Positions 52,176 through 59,438 of a stretch of DNA of 64,000 nt are shown piece by piece; the stretch's first letter is position 1, and every line of letters starts with the position of its first letter. The DNA is from Streptantibioticus rubrisoli (GTDB taxonomy: Bacteria; Actinomycetota; Actinomycetes; Streptomycetales; Streptomycetaceae), in NCBI RefSeq assembly GCF_024436055.1, contig NZ_JANFNH010000008.1, positions 94,538 to 158,537 on the forward strand. The letters run 5' to 3'. Made by a program: the position numbers and the translations under genes. The notes beneath the pieces were generated by a model that was given only the letters and a program-made list of their open reading frames with translations, did not search any database and had not been told where the DNA came from.

Positions 52176-52367
52176 TTACGCGCCGAAGACGGCCTTGCTC
52201 ACTTCGGCTGGGTTCTCGTAGGTCTTCTTCTGCAGCTGGGAGAGCTCTTCCGTGACCTCCTTGGGGGCGTGGTTACGTTTGGCGCGCTCTATCAGCTTGT
52301 CGCGGTCGGTCGGGTAGTCGGCTCCCGACAGAGCCTTCTGCAGATCGACGGGGCTCAGGCGTGCCAT
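52176..52367 (-). CDS. DUF2795-family small protein
   Basis: 63 residues, DUF2795: SPVDLQKALSGADYPTDRDKLIERAKRNHAPKEVTEELSQLQKKTYENPAEVSKAV, a small helical fold with the family's L-x-G-x-x-Y-P and RAKRNxA patterns. Common in actinobacterial stress loci; role unknown. GGGAGG lies before the ATG. A SigB-type promoter (52443-52419) precedes it. Confidence 0.9.
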   Translation of the reverse strand: MARLSPVDLQKALSGADYPTDRDKLIERAKRNHAPKEVTEELSQLQKKTYENPAEVSKAVFGA

Positions 52368-52418
52368 GCCTACCTCCCGATGTCATCGAAGAACGTCGGT
52401 GCTTCCGACAGCCTTGCG

Positions 52419-52443
52419 GTACCCCTGGCAAAGCAGGCTATTC
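52419..52443 (-). promoter_or_regulatory. SigB-type promoter of the DUF2795 gene
   Basis: Minus strand: GAAT (52443-52440), 15-nt spacer, GGGTAC (52424-52419); leader about 45 nt. Confidence 0.6.
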
Positions 52444-52500
52444 GCTGTGTTTCTCTTCATTTCCCGATTCCCGCCGGTACGCAGGAACCGGCCACCGCGG

Positions 52501-53262
52501 TCAACGCACGTCGCCACGGGTACCGGCGGTCTGGTAGATGGCCATCTTGGCGGTCTCGACGGCCGCCCTGGCCGTACCCAGTGCCGTCCGCAACAAGTCG
52601 AGCTGCCGGGGGCCCGACGGAGCCTGCGCGGCGGCGACCACAGCGGACGCCGACTCCGTTGCCTGCCGGGCGGCCCACCACATCGCGGTTCTGTCCCGAT
52701 CGGGCCGTTCGCTCAGCGTCCGCAGCAGCTTGCCCGCAGCGCTCAGGCGGGCGCGGGCGGCTGCTGCGGCGAACGTCTCCGGCCGTCTGCACCTGCCGAG
52801 GAACTCCCGCAACTCCGCGGCGAGTTCGTGGGCGTGGGTGAATTCGACGTACCGAGCATGGACGAGCGGCGCGAGGTCGTACAACAGCGTGGTGTCCATC
52901 GGGCAGCCGCGATGAACGGTGAAGAAGCCCGGGATCCGCGGCCCGGCGTGCACGTTGTACGCGACCTCGTACGCGCCGGACTCGCTGGGCGCGGTGCGAA
53001 CCACAAGCATGGCGTGCGCGCTGTCCAGCAGCCGCAGGTCGCGGAAGGCGCGCCGGTCGCGGTGGCCGCCCGACGGCGACAACACGGCGATCGGCCCTGC
53101 GGCGACCTGTGGGGCCCCCGCCAGTTCCAGCACCGCCCGGATCGTCTCATCGCGCGCGCCGGTGGTGCCCGACCCGGCGGGCCGTACGAACAGCCGTAGC
53201 GGACGGGACCCGACGCCCGGTCCGGACGTGCGGGCATTCGTCAATGACACGTCACCGTCCAC
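52501..53262 (-). CDS. Protein of unknown function
   Basis: 253 residues with no family I recognise. It starts MDGDVSLTNARTSGPGVGSRPLRLFVR, contains AVLSPSGGHRDRRAFRDLRLLDSAHAMLVVRTAPSESGAYEVAYNVHAGPRIPGFFTVHRG, DLAPLVHARYVEFTHAHELAAELREFL, and ends with Ala-rich helices. No signal peptide or membrane helix. GTG at 53262 has GGAGG five bases upstream; the frame open to 54177 is antisense to the methyltransferase and is rejected. Divergent from that gene. Confidence 0.7.
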   Translation of the reverse strand: MDGDVSLTNARTSGPGVGSRPLRLFVRPAGSGTTGARDETIRAVLELAGAPQVAAGPIAVLSPSGGHRDRRAFRDLRLLDSAHAMLVVRTAPSESGAYEVAYNVHAGPRIPGFFTVHRGCPMDTTLLYDLAPLVHARYVEFTHAHELAAELREFLGRCRRPETFAAAAARARLSAAGKLLRTLSERPDRDRTAMWWAARQATESASAVVAAAQAPSGPRQLDLLRTALGTARAAVETAKMAIYQTAGTRGDVR

Positions 53263-53412
53263 GAGGACCTCCACGTGTGACGCCGTTCCTGTCGAACGTA
53301 AACCGGCCCGGGACGGCGCGCACCTTCGCAGGCGAGGGTGGCTGGACCCGCGACGTGGCAAACCACCGCTGTTTCCGGTGTCTTGATGGGCGGTATGTGT
53401 GGGAGCGTGCTG

Positions 53413-54063
53413 GTGATCAGAGCGCCAGGGGTGTATCGACCGCAGCGGGACACATGGTTGCTGGTGCGGGCCTTGCGTCTCGCGCCGGTCCCGCCAGGGG
53501 CACGGGTGCTGGACGTGTGCAGCGGAACGGGGGTGTTGGCGCTGGCCGCCGCCCGTGAGGGGGCGGGTTCCGTGACCGCCGTCGACATCTCCCGCCGGGC
53601 CGTGCTCACCGCCCGGGCCAACGCCGCCTTGCACCGGGTACCGCTGCGGGTACTCCGCGGCGACCTGCTGGAGCCCGTCGCGGGCGAGAGCTTCGATGTG
53701 ATCGTGGCCAACCCCCCGTACGTGGCGTGGCGCTCCCGTGCTCGGGTGAGGCCTTCGCGGGCCTGGTGCGGTGGTGCCGACGGAAGGCTGGTGCTTGACC
53801 GCCTGTGCGCTGCCGCCCCGCGGTGCCTGTCGCCGGGTGGGATCCTGTTGGTGGTGCACCCGGCGTGGTGCGGGGTTGGCAGAACGCTGGGCCTGCTGCG
53901 CGGTGCCGGGATGAAGGCCGCCGTTGTGGACAGGTGTCTGGAACCGTTCGGCCCCATCATGCGTGCACTGGCACCGGTGTTGTGTGATCGCGGCCTTATC
54001 GACGCGGGGCAGCGGACAGAGGAGCTGGTGGTGATCCATGCGGCCCGGCCACTGCGGCCGTGA
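53413..54063 (+). CDS. HemK2/MTQ2-type methyltransferase
   Basis: A 216-residue class I SAM-dependent methyltransferase: RPPGVYRPQ-like start (IRAPGVYRPQRDTWLLVRAL), motif I VLDVCSGTGVLALAAA, VTAVDISRRAVLTARANA, and NPPYVAW, the NPPY motif of N5-glutamine and DNA N6-adenine methyltransferases. The relatives methylate translation release factors, but this short actinobacterial form often sits next to CDGSH and diiron redox genes, as here. GTG at 53413 has GGGAG seven bases upstream; ATG at 53395 or 53386 is possible. Overlaps the CDGSH gene by 26 bp. Confidence 0.82.
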   Translation: MIRAPGVYRPQRDTWLLVRALRLAPVPPGARVLDVCSGTGVLALAAAREGAGSVTAVDISRRAVLTARANAALHRVPLRVLRGDLLEPVAGESFDVIVANPPYVAWRSRARVRPSRAWCGGADGRLVLDRLCAAAPRCLSPGGILLVVHPAWCGVGRTLGLLRGAGMKAAVVDRCLEPFGPIMRALAPVLCDRGLIDAGQRTEELVVIHAARPLRP

Positions 54064-54244
54064 CAGCCCGAGACGGATCAGGCTCGTCAAGAACGGGCCA
54101 ATGCTGGTCGAAGGGCCGGTCGAGGTCGAACTCGAGGACGGCACCGTGGTGACGTCCGACCGCTTCGTCGTGGCCATCTGCAGATGCCACCGCAGCGGTC
54201 GTTACCCGTGGTGCGACACCAGCCACCGTCGGCGCTCGGGGTGA
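54038..54244 (+). CDS. CDGSH iron-sulfur domain protein
   Basis: A 68-residue protein with the CDGSH [2Fe-2S] motif CRCHRSGRYPWCDTSH (Cys3-His1 ligation) at the C-terminus, after a beta-strand domain (RLVKNGPMLVEGPVEVELEDGTVV). Such proteins transfer electrons or Fe-S clusters. It overlaps the methyltransferase gene by 26 bp, so it is translationally coupled, and it converges with the diiron protein gene (gap 41 bp). Its cluster is a plausible electron donor for that protein. Confidence 0.88.
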   Translation: MRPGHCGRDSPRRIRLVKNGPMLVEGPVEVELEDGTVVTSDRFVVAICRCHRSGRYPWCDTSHRRRSG

Positions 54245-54285
54245 GGGCCGCACGATGGGGGACGACGCTCGTACCCTCCGCGGCC

Positions 54286-55311
54286 TCAGCCAGACAGTGG
54301 GACGCGTAGCGACGTCCCTCCCGAGAGCCATGCCCGCAGCAGATGGTCGGCGAAGCGGCGTTCGAGCAGTTCGGTGGCCTGTATACCGAAGACCGCGTCC
54401 TGCTTGAGCTGGGGTTCGGCGGCCAGCAACCCGCCGAGCACCTCGTGCCGCATGACTTGTTCGTGGACCGCGTCGGCATCGACGTGTTCGAGGTAGAAGT
54501 GTCGGCAGGCCTCAGCCGCGCCGAGGCGCTCCAGCGCATGGACCATGCGTTTGGAGTTGGGGGGATTGGAGATCTCGGCGGCGGCGAAGTGGCCTACGAG
54601 TGCGCCGCGTCGGCCGCGGTGCAGCCCGAGGTAGGACATGAGGTTGACCGGTGCCAGGGTCGTGGCAGGCGCGTTGTCGAGGTAGTGGCCGTACCCGGCG
54701 TCGAGACCGGCCGCGGCCATGAGATCGGCGAAGAGCTCGGCGTGGACGCGTTCGCCGCGTCCGCCGCCGAACTCGTCGTACTCGACCGCGACCAAGGACG
54801 CCTTCGCCTGACCGGTCAGCCGTGGGATCACCCAGGCCTGCGGATCCGCTTCCTTGAGCTGGTACAGGGAACGATGCGTGAAGTACTCCCGCATCTGAGG
54901 CCAGTTGCCTTCGGTGGCAAGGAAGTGCGACACCCCGCCCGGTGTTTTCGGCTCGACCAGCAGCGTGGACAACTCGCCCTCGAGATCGTCTCCGCCCGCG
55001 ACACCGCGCAGCAGCTCCTGGTGGAAGGAGCGCTCCAGCACACCCCGCAGCCGCAGCAGTTCGGGATCCCACTCCCACCCCGGATCCACCCCCCGGAAGC
55101 CGCGGTAGTGCAGTTCGTAGCAGACATAGAGGGACAGCTGCGGGTCCTCGCCCAAAGGGCCGTCCTCGCCGAAAGGGTCGTCCCGCGCGGCCGCCGTCGC
55201 CGCAAGAGCGGCGCCGGGGCAAGGGCGGTGCAGCGCTTCGATGACTGCCGCCGACACCGGACCACGCGGCTGAGGCAGCCGCGGCGTGTGTGCGCTCGCC
55301 CTCTCAGTCAT
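54286..55311 (-). CDS. Heme-oxygenase-like diiron (iron-containing redox) protein
   Basis: A 341-residue helical protein of the Haem_oxygenas_2/HDO group. Candidate metal ligands: LYVCYELHYRGFRG, EYDEFGGGRGERVHAELFADLM, and AEISNPPNSKRMVHALERLG..HFYLEHVDADAVHEQVM, with the Glu/His spacing of the family. Members are diiron oxygenases or oxidases, some in natural product chemistry. The substrate is unknown here. It is 38 bp downstream of the FAD-Rieske gene and probably in its operon; the CDGSH gene converges from the other side. GAGGAG lies ten bases before the ATG. Confidence 0.85.
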   Translation of the reverse strand: MTERASAHTPRLPQPRGPVSAAVIEALHRPCPGAALAATAAARDDPFGEDGPLGEDPQLSLYVCYELHYRGFRGVDPGWEWDPELLRLRGVLERSFHQELLRGVAGGDDLEGELSTLLVEPKTPGGVSHFLATEGNWPQMREYFTHRSLYQLKEADPQAWVIPRLTGQAKASLVAVEYDEFGGGRGERVHAELFADLMAAAGLDAGYGHYLDNAPATTLAPVNLMSYLGLHRGRRGALVGHFAAAEISNPPNSKRMVHALERLGAAEACRHFYLEHVDADAVHEQVMRHEVLGGLLAAEPQLKQDAVFGIQATELLERRFADHLLRAWLSGGTSLRVPLSG

Positions 55312-55349
55312 GTCCAGTCCGCTCCTCCTCGGCACCGATCGTCCACCCG

Positions 55350-56879
55350 TCATTCCTCCCGCACATCGCGAGGGGACAGCGGTGCGCTGGCGGGTCCGTG
55401 CAGAACCCCGCCGCCGACATCGAAACGGGAACCGTGGCAGGGGCAGTCCCAACTGCGTTCGACATCGTTGAACGCCACCACGCAGCCCAGATGGGAACAG
55501 ACCGCGGACACCGCGTGCACCGCGCCCTCCTCGTCCCGGTACACGGCGCACTGCTGGCCCTTCCAGCGCACCACGGCACCGCCGCCCGGCGGGATGACGG
55601 CGAGCGCGTCGTGTTCGACCGGGCGCAGCCGATCGGCGACGAAATGACGGGCGGTGGCCAGATTGGCCTTGACGAAGGCACCAGCCTCGGCGATCGGATG
55701 GACGCGCCGCGGGTCGTACAGCCCCGCCCAGGCGACCTCCCTTCCGTCGATCATGTCTGCGAGCGTCCGGCCCGCCATCGCCCCGCCGCTCAGGCCCCAC
55801 CCGCCGAATCCGGTCGCGACGTAGACGTTCTGCGTGGCGAGGTGGAACAGACCCACGTGGGGGACCCGGTCTGTCGGCCAGTTGTCCTGTGTGGCCCAGT
55901 GGTGGGTGATCTCGCGGACCGGGAAGTGCTCGCGGGCCCAGCTGATCAGACGGTCGAACCGCTGGGCCACCTTGGGTTCACCAGGGGTGTACTTCTCGCC
56001 GGTCACGATCAGCAGGCGCCTGCCGTCTCCGTAAGGTGCGCTGCGCACGGACCGTGTGCCTTCGTGCGGGGTGATGTACATGCCCGGTGGGGCGTGCTTG
56101 TCGTCCAGCGGACCGGCGATCACCAGTTCCCGCAGTGGCCTGAGCCGACTGAAGGCCAGCGAGCGGTCGAAAGCGGGGTAGTGGGTGGCGATGACGACGG
56201 ACTCGGCCGTCGCCGTGGCGCCGGTCTCGGTGGTGACCTTGTTGGTGCGGCCTTCCCGCAGTCGCCGCACACGACTGTTCTCGTAGACGCGCCCGCCCCG
56301 CCGCGTCAGGTCCTCGGCGAGTGCGAGCAGAAAACGGCGGGGATGGAACTGTACCTGGTCGGCGACGCGAATCGCTGATCCGGTGCGGAACGGCAGGCCG
56401 GTGTCGGTCACGAGGCAGGCGTCCAGGCCCGCTTCGCGGGCGGCGTCGACCTCTGCGCGGATCTCGCCGTCCTGCCGTGCGTCAGCCGCGTAGGTGTAGG
56501 CCGGGCGGCGCTCGATCTCGCAGTCGGCGCCCAACTCGGCGGCGGTCGCCACGACATGTTCCATCGCTTCGGTCTGGGACCGCGCGTACAGGCGCGCGGC
56601 CTCGGCTCCGAAGGTGGAGCGCAGATGGGCGTAGATGAGCCCGTGCTGCGCGGTGAGCTTGGCCGTGGTGTGTCCGCTTACCCCGGCGGCGATGCGCGCG
56701 GCATCCAGGACCACCACCGACCGGCCCGTCCGGGCCAGCTCCCACGCGGTGCACAGTCCTGCCATGCCGCCGCCGATGACCGCGACATCGGCGGCCACAT
56801 CGCAGTCCAGCCGCGGGTACGACGTGGGAGCGGCCGACTCCATCCAGTACGAGACGGATTCACCGGGAAGCGTGACCAT
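55350..56879 (-). CDS. FAD-dependent oxidoreductase (DAO family) with C-terminal Rieske domain
   Basis: A 509-residue protein: N-terminal DAO fold (DVAVIGGGMAGLCTAWELARTGRSVVVLDAARIAAGVSGHTTAKLT) and C-terminal Rieske [2Fe-2S] domain (about 430-505) with CSHLGC and CPCHGSRFD as ligands. It may oxidise an amine or hydroxy acid and pass electrons on through the Rieske cluster, perhaps to the downstream diiron protein. ATG at 56879; longer frames start in non-coding sequence. GGGTAT (56894-56889) sits seven bases before the likely leaderless start, though no clear -35 is seen. Divergent from the Rho-N gene. Confidence 0.9.
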   Translation of the reverse strand: MVTLPGESVSYWMESAAPTSYPRLDCDVAADVAVIGGGMAGLCTAWELARTGRSVVVLDAARIAAGVSGHTTAKLTAQHGLIYAHLRSTFGAEAARLYARSQTEAMEHVVATAAELGADCEIERRPAYTYAADARQDGEIRAEVDAAREAGLDACLVTDTGLPFRTGSAIRVADQVQFHPRRFLLALAEDLTRRGGRVYENSRVRRLREGRTNKVTTETGATATAESVVIATHYPAFDRSLAFSRLRPLRELVIAGPLDDKHAPPGMYITPHEGTRSVRSAPYGDGRRLLIVTGEKYTPGEPKVAQRFDRLISWAREHFPVREITHHWATQDNWPTDRVPHVGLFHLATQNVYVATGFGGWGLSGGAMAGRTLADMIDGREVAWAGLYDPRRVHPIAEAGAFVKANLATARHFVADRLRPVEHDALAVIPPGGGAVVRWKGQQCAVYRDEEGAVHAVSAVCSHLGCVVAFNDVERSWDCPCHGSRFDVGGGVLHGPASAPLSPRDVREE

Positions 56880-56942
56880 AAAGGCTCTATACCCATTTGT
56901 GGTGGGAAGGCGAGTGCACATCCTCGTCGAAGATGTCCGGGC

Positions 56943-56967
56943 GTGTAGACGCCTTCCGCCCGGGTAC
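56943..56967 (+). promoter_or_regulatory. SigB-type promoter of the Rho-N gene
   Basis: GTGT (56943-56946), 15-nt spacer, GGGTAC (56962-56967), a full match to GNNT-N14-16-GGGTAY; leader about 30 nt. Confidence 0.65.
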
Positions 56968-57002
56968 CCGGAGGGTGAACGCCCAGTTGGAGGAGGGCAC
57001 CA

Positions 57003-57325
57003 TGCCTCGTGGATCATCCTCGAAGCGGGAGCGTCAGTACGAACACATCAAGGAAAGCGCCGAGCAGCGCGGTGAGAGCACCAAGCGGGCCAAGGAAATC
57101 GCCGCCCGCACGGTGAACAAGGAACGTGCCCGGTCCGGTGAGAGCCGCTCCGCCAGCCGCCAGTCGCTGGAAGACAAGTCCTCGGGCGAACGCGGCGGGC
57201 AGCGTTCCGGCAAAGGACCCGGTGGCCTCACCAAGGACCAGCTCTACGCCGAGGCGCAGCGCCGCCACATCAAGGGCCGCTCTTCGATGTCGAAGGACGA
57301 ACTGTCCAAGGCGCTCGGCAAGTGA
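57003..57325 (+). CDS. Rho-N domain small basic protein
   Basis: A 107-residue protein: a charged, probably disordered N-terminal half (SSSKRERQYEHIKESAEQRGESTKRAKEIAARTVNKERARSGESRS) and a Rho-N/SAP-like C-terminus (GLTKDQLYAEAQRRHIKGRSSMSKDELSKALGK). It likely binds nucleic acid. The same C-terminal unit ends the ChaB protein at 50654. GGAGGAGG precedes the ATG. SigB-type promoter upstream. Confidence 0.87.
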
Positions 57326-57447
57326 GTCGCGGCAAGGTCTTTTCCGTGGCACAAGCTCAAAGCCGCTGACTGACAGTCCAGCGGCGCGGTCAAAGGGGAG
57401 TGGAGATTTTTCGTGCCGCAACCGACGTCGTTCCGGAGGACACCGCG

Positions 57448-58446
57448 ATGACTTCGCACGGGTATTTCCTGTCCTGTGAGGAGTTCCGGCCCGAGGAACT
57501 GCTGGAGCAGGCTCACATGGCCGAACAGGCGGGGTTCGAGCGGTTGGCCATCTCCGACCACTTCCATCCCTGGAACGACGCGCAGGGGCAGAGTCCGTTC
57601 GTCTGGTCCATGATCGGCGCACTGAGCCAGATCACCTCGTTGCCCGTGACCACCCTGGTCACCTGTCCGACCGTGCGGCTGCACCCCGCTGTCACCGCTC
57701 AGGCGGCCGCCACCTCCGGAGTGCTGACCGGTGGCAGGTTCGTCCTGGGCGTGGGCTCTGGCGAGGCACTGAACGAGCACATCCTGGGCGACGCGTGGCC
57801 GCAGACGCACGTGCGCCTCGAAATGCTCGAAGAAGCCGTCGAGGTCATGCGCGAGCTCTTCACCGGCGAGGAGATCAGCTACCGGGGCCGCTACTACACG
57901 GTGGCCAACGCACGCCTGTACACGGTGCCGGAGAAGCCCGTACCGATCTACATCTCGGCTTTCGGAGCGAAGGCCGCGCAGTTCGCCGGTCGAATCGGCG
58001 ACGGCCTGGTCACGATGGCGCCCGAACAGGACATCATCGAGGAATTCCGGAAATCCGGCGGCTCCGGAAAACCGGTGATCGGCGGCTTCAAGGTCTGCTG
58101 GGGAACCGACCGGGCCGAAGCGGTCAAGACGGCCCACAGGCTGTGGGCCAACGAACAGTTGCCCGGCGAACTCGGTCAGGTACTGCCCACCCCGCGTCAC
58201 TTCGAACAGGCCTCCCAACTCGTCACCGAGGAAATGGTGGGCTCCAAACTCGCTTGCGGAGATGACGTCGAGGAGCACGTGCGCCAGATGCGCGCCTACG
58301 CCGACGCGGGGTTCGACGAGGTCTACGTCAACCAGATCGGTCCGGACCAGCAGGGGTTCTTCGAGTTCTATCGAAGCGAGGTCCTGCCCGAGGTGAGGAA
58401 GCAGCGCACACGGCGCCCGGCACGCCAAGAGCTCGTTGACAATTAG
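57448..58446 (+). CDS. F420-dependent luciferase-like oxidoreductase
   Basis: A 332-residue LLM-class flavin/F420 enzyme (TIGR03557-like): YFLSCEEFRPEELLEQAHMAEQAGFERLAISDHFHPW, TTLVTCPTVRLHPAVTAQAAATSGVLTGGRFVLGVGSGEALNEHILGDAWP, RLEMLEEAVEVMRELFTGEEISYRGRYYTVANARLYT and IYISAFGAKAAQFAGRIGDGL. It resembles Fgd1-type glucose-6-phosphate dehydrogenase and related reductases. ATG at 57448 with GGAGG eight bases upstream. The DJ-1 gene follows by 22 bp; likely an operon. Confidence 0.9.
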   Translation: MTSHGYFLSCEEFRPEELLEQAHMAEQAGFERLAISDHFHPWNDAQGQSPFVWSMIGALSQITSLPVTTLVTCPTVRLHPAVTAQAAATSGVLTGGRFVLGVGSGEALNEHILGDAWPQTHVRLEMLEEAVEVMRELFTGEEISYRGRYYTVANARLYTVPEKPVPIYISAFGAKAAQFAGRIGDGLVTMAPEQDIIEEFRKSGGSGKPVIGGFKVCWGTDRAEAVKTAHRLWANEQLPGELGQVLPTPRHFEQASQLVTEEMVGSKLACGDDVEEHVRQMRAYADAGFDEVYVNQIGPDQQGFFEFYRSEVLPEVRKQRTRRPARQELVDN

Positions 58447-58468
58447 GGAGTTGAGGAGGGTGGACAAC

Positions 58469-59011
58469 GTGAAGGTCGCGTTTCTCGTCGCGCCAGAGGG
58501 CGTTGAACAGGTGGAGTTGACCGAACCGTGGCAAGCGGTGCGCGATGCTGGTGGCACTCCTACCCTCGTGTCCACGAAACCTGGGCACATCCAGGCCTTC
58601 AACCACCTGGACAAGGCAGACACCTTCAAGGTCGACACGACCGTCGAAGAGGCGTCGGTGGGGGACTTCGACGCGCTGGTGCTGCCCGGCGGTGTGGCGA
58701 ACCCCGACTTCCTGCGGATGGATGAGAAAGCGGTCGCGTTCGCCAAGGGATTCTTCGAAGCAGGCAAACCGGTCGCGGCCATCTGCCACGGTCCCTGGAC
58801 GCTCGTCGAAGCCGATGTCGTCAGGGACCGCACCCTGACCTCGTGGCCCAGCCTCAAGACCGACATCCGCAACGCTGGCGGCACATGGGTCGACGAACAG
58901 GTCAACGTCTGCCGCGGCGGCGGCAACGTCCTGATCACCAGCCGCAAGCCCGACGACCTCAAGGCATTCGACGACGCACTGGTCTCGGAGTTCGCCAAGG
59001 TGAGGCAATGA
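58469..59011 (+). CDS. DJ-1/PfpI-family protein
   Basis: A 180-residue single-domain protein: VKVAFLVAPEGVEQVELTEPWQAV, FDALVLPGGVANPDFLRMD with Glu/Asp near, and AAICHGPWTLVEA, where Cys is the nucleophile followed by His. PfpI/YhbO-like members act in stress protection or protein and glyoxal repair. GTG at 58469 has GGAGG nine bases upstream; an earlier GTG abuts the site. Probably in one operon with the F420-type enzyme. The same fold is the C-terminal domain of the catalase at 61835. Confidence 0.9.
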   Translation: MKVAFLVAPEGVEQVELTEPWQAVRDAGGTPTLVSTKPGHIQAFNHLDKADTFKVDTTVEEASVGDFDALVLPGGVANPDFLRMDEKAVAFAKGFFEAGKPVAAICHGPWTLVEADVVRDRTLTSWPSLKTDIRNAGGTWVDEQVNVCRGGGNVLITSRKPDDLKAFDDALVSEFAKVRQ

Positions 59012-59061
59012 GGCCAGGCCCCTGACTTCGACCCCGACTTCCGGCGGACGAGGAGAGCGCG

Positions 59062-59295
59062 ATGGCCAGACACCACGAAGAGAAGCCGGACGAAGGTCTC
59101 TCCGTCCCGGAGGACACCCAGATGGCTCCAGGCGCCACACCGCCCGCTGAGTCAGGCGTTTCCGAGCTCGGCCCCGCGGAGGCGGAAGCACCACGCGGGC
59201 ACTGGCGGCCGGGGCCCCTGACACCTGTCTGGGTGATAGGAGTCCTCATCCTGCTGCTGGTGATAGCCCTGGCCTTCTACGCGGGCGTGGGATGA
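59062..59295 (+). CDS. DUF6480-type small membrane protein
   Basis: 77 residues: a hydrophilic N-terminus (SVPEDTQMAPGATPPAESGVSELG), and one C-terminal transmembrane helix (PVWVIGVLILLLVIALAFYAGVG). Matches the short DUF6480 type found in streptomycetes. GAGGAG lies seven bases before the ATG. It is the last gene of the plus-strand group and converges with the decarboxylase gene. Confidence 0.8.
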   Translation: MARHHEEKPDEGLSVPEDTQMAPGATPPAESGVSELGPAEAEAPRGHWRPGPLTPVWVIGVLILLLVIALAFYAGVG

Positions 59296-59408
59296 GGACT
59301 GCCTTTGCCTGTCCTGTGAGGACGTGGCTTTGCCCGTGAGGAACACCTCTGTGTCTGCGGGCGTGGTTTGGTGTGTGCCTGTACGGGACGGCTGGCCGAC
59401 GCCTACTT

Positions 59409-59438
59409 CTACTTCTCGATGACGGCTACTTCTCGATG
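59409..59438. repeat. 13-bp direct repeat at the decarboxylase 3' end
   Basis: CTACTTCTCGATG occurs at 59409-59421 and 59426-59438. The second copy contains the last codons and stop of the decarboxylase gene (minus strand), so the gene's end was partly duplicated. Confidence 0.7.

Noticed and set aside
53263..54177. Upstream extension of the unknown minus-strand protein
   Set aside because: It runs antisense through the methyltransferase with its SAM and NPPY motifs; GTG at 53262 has its own ribosome site.
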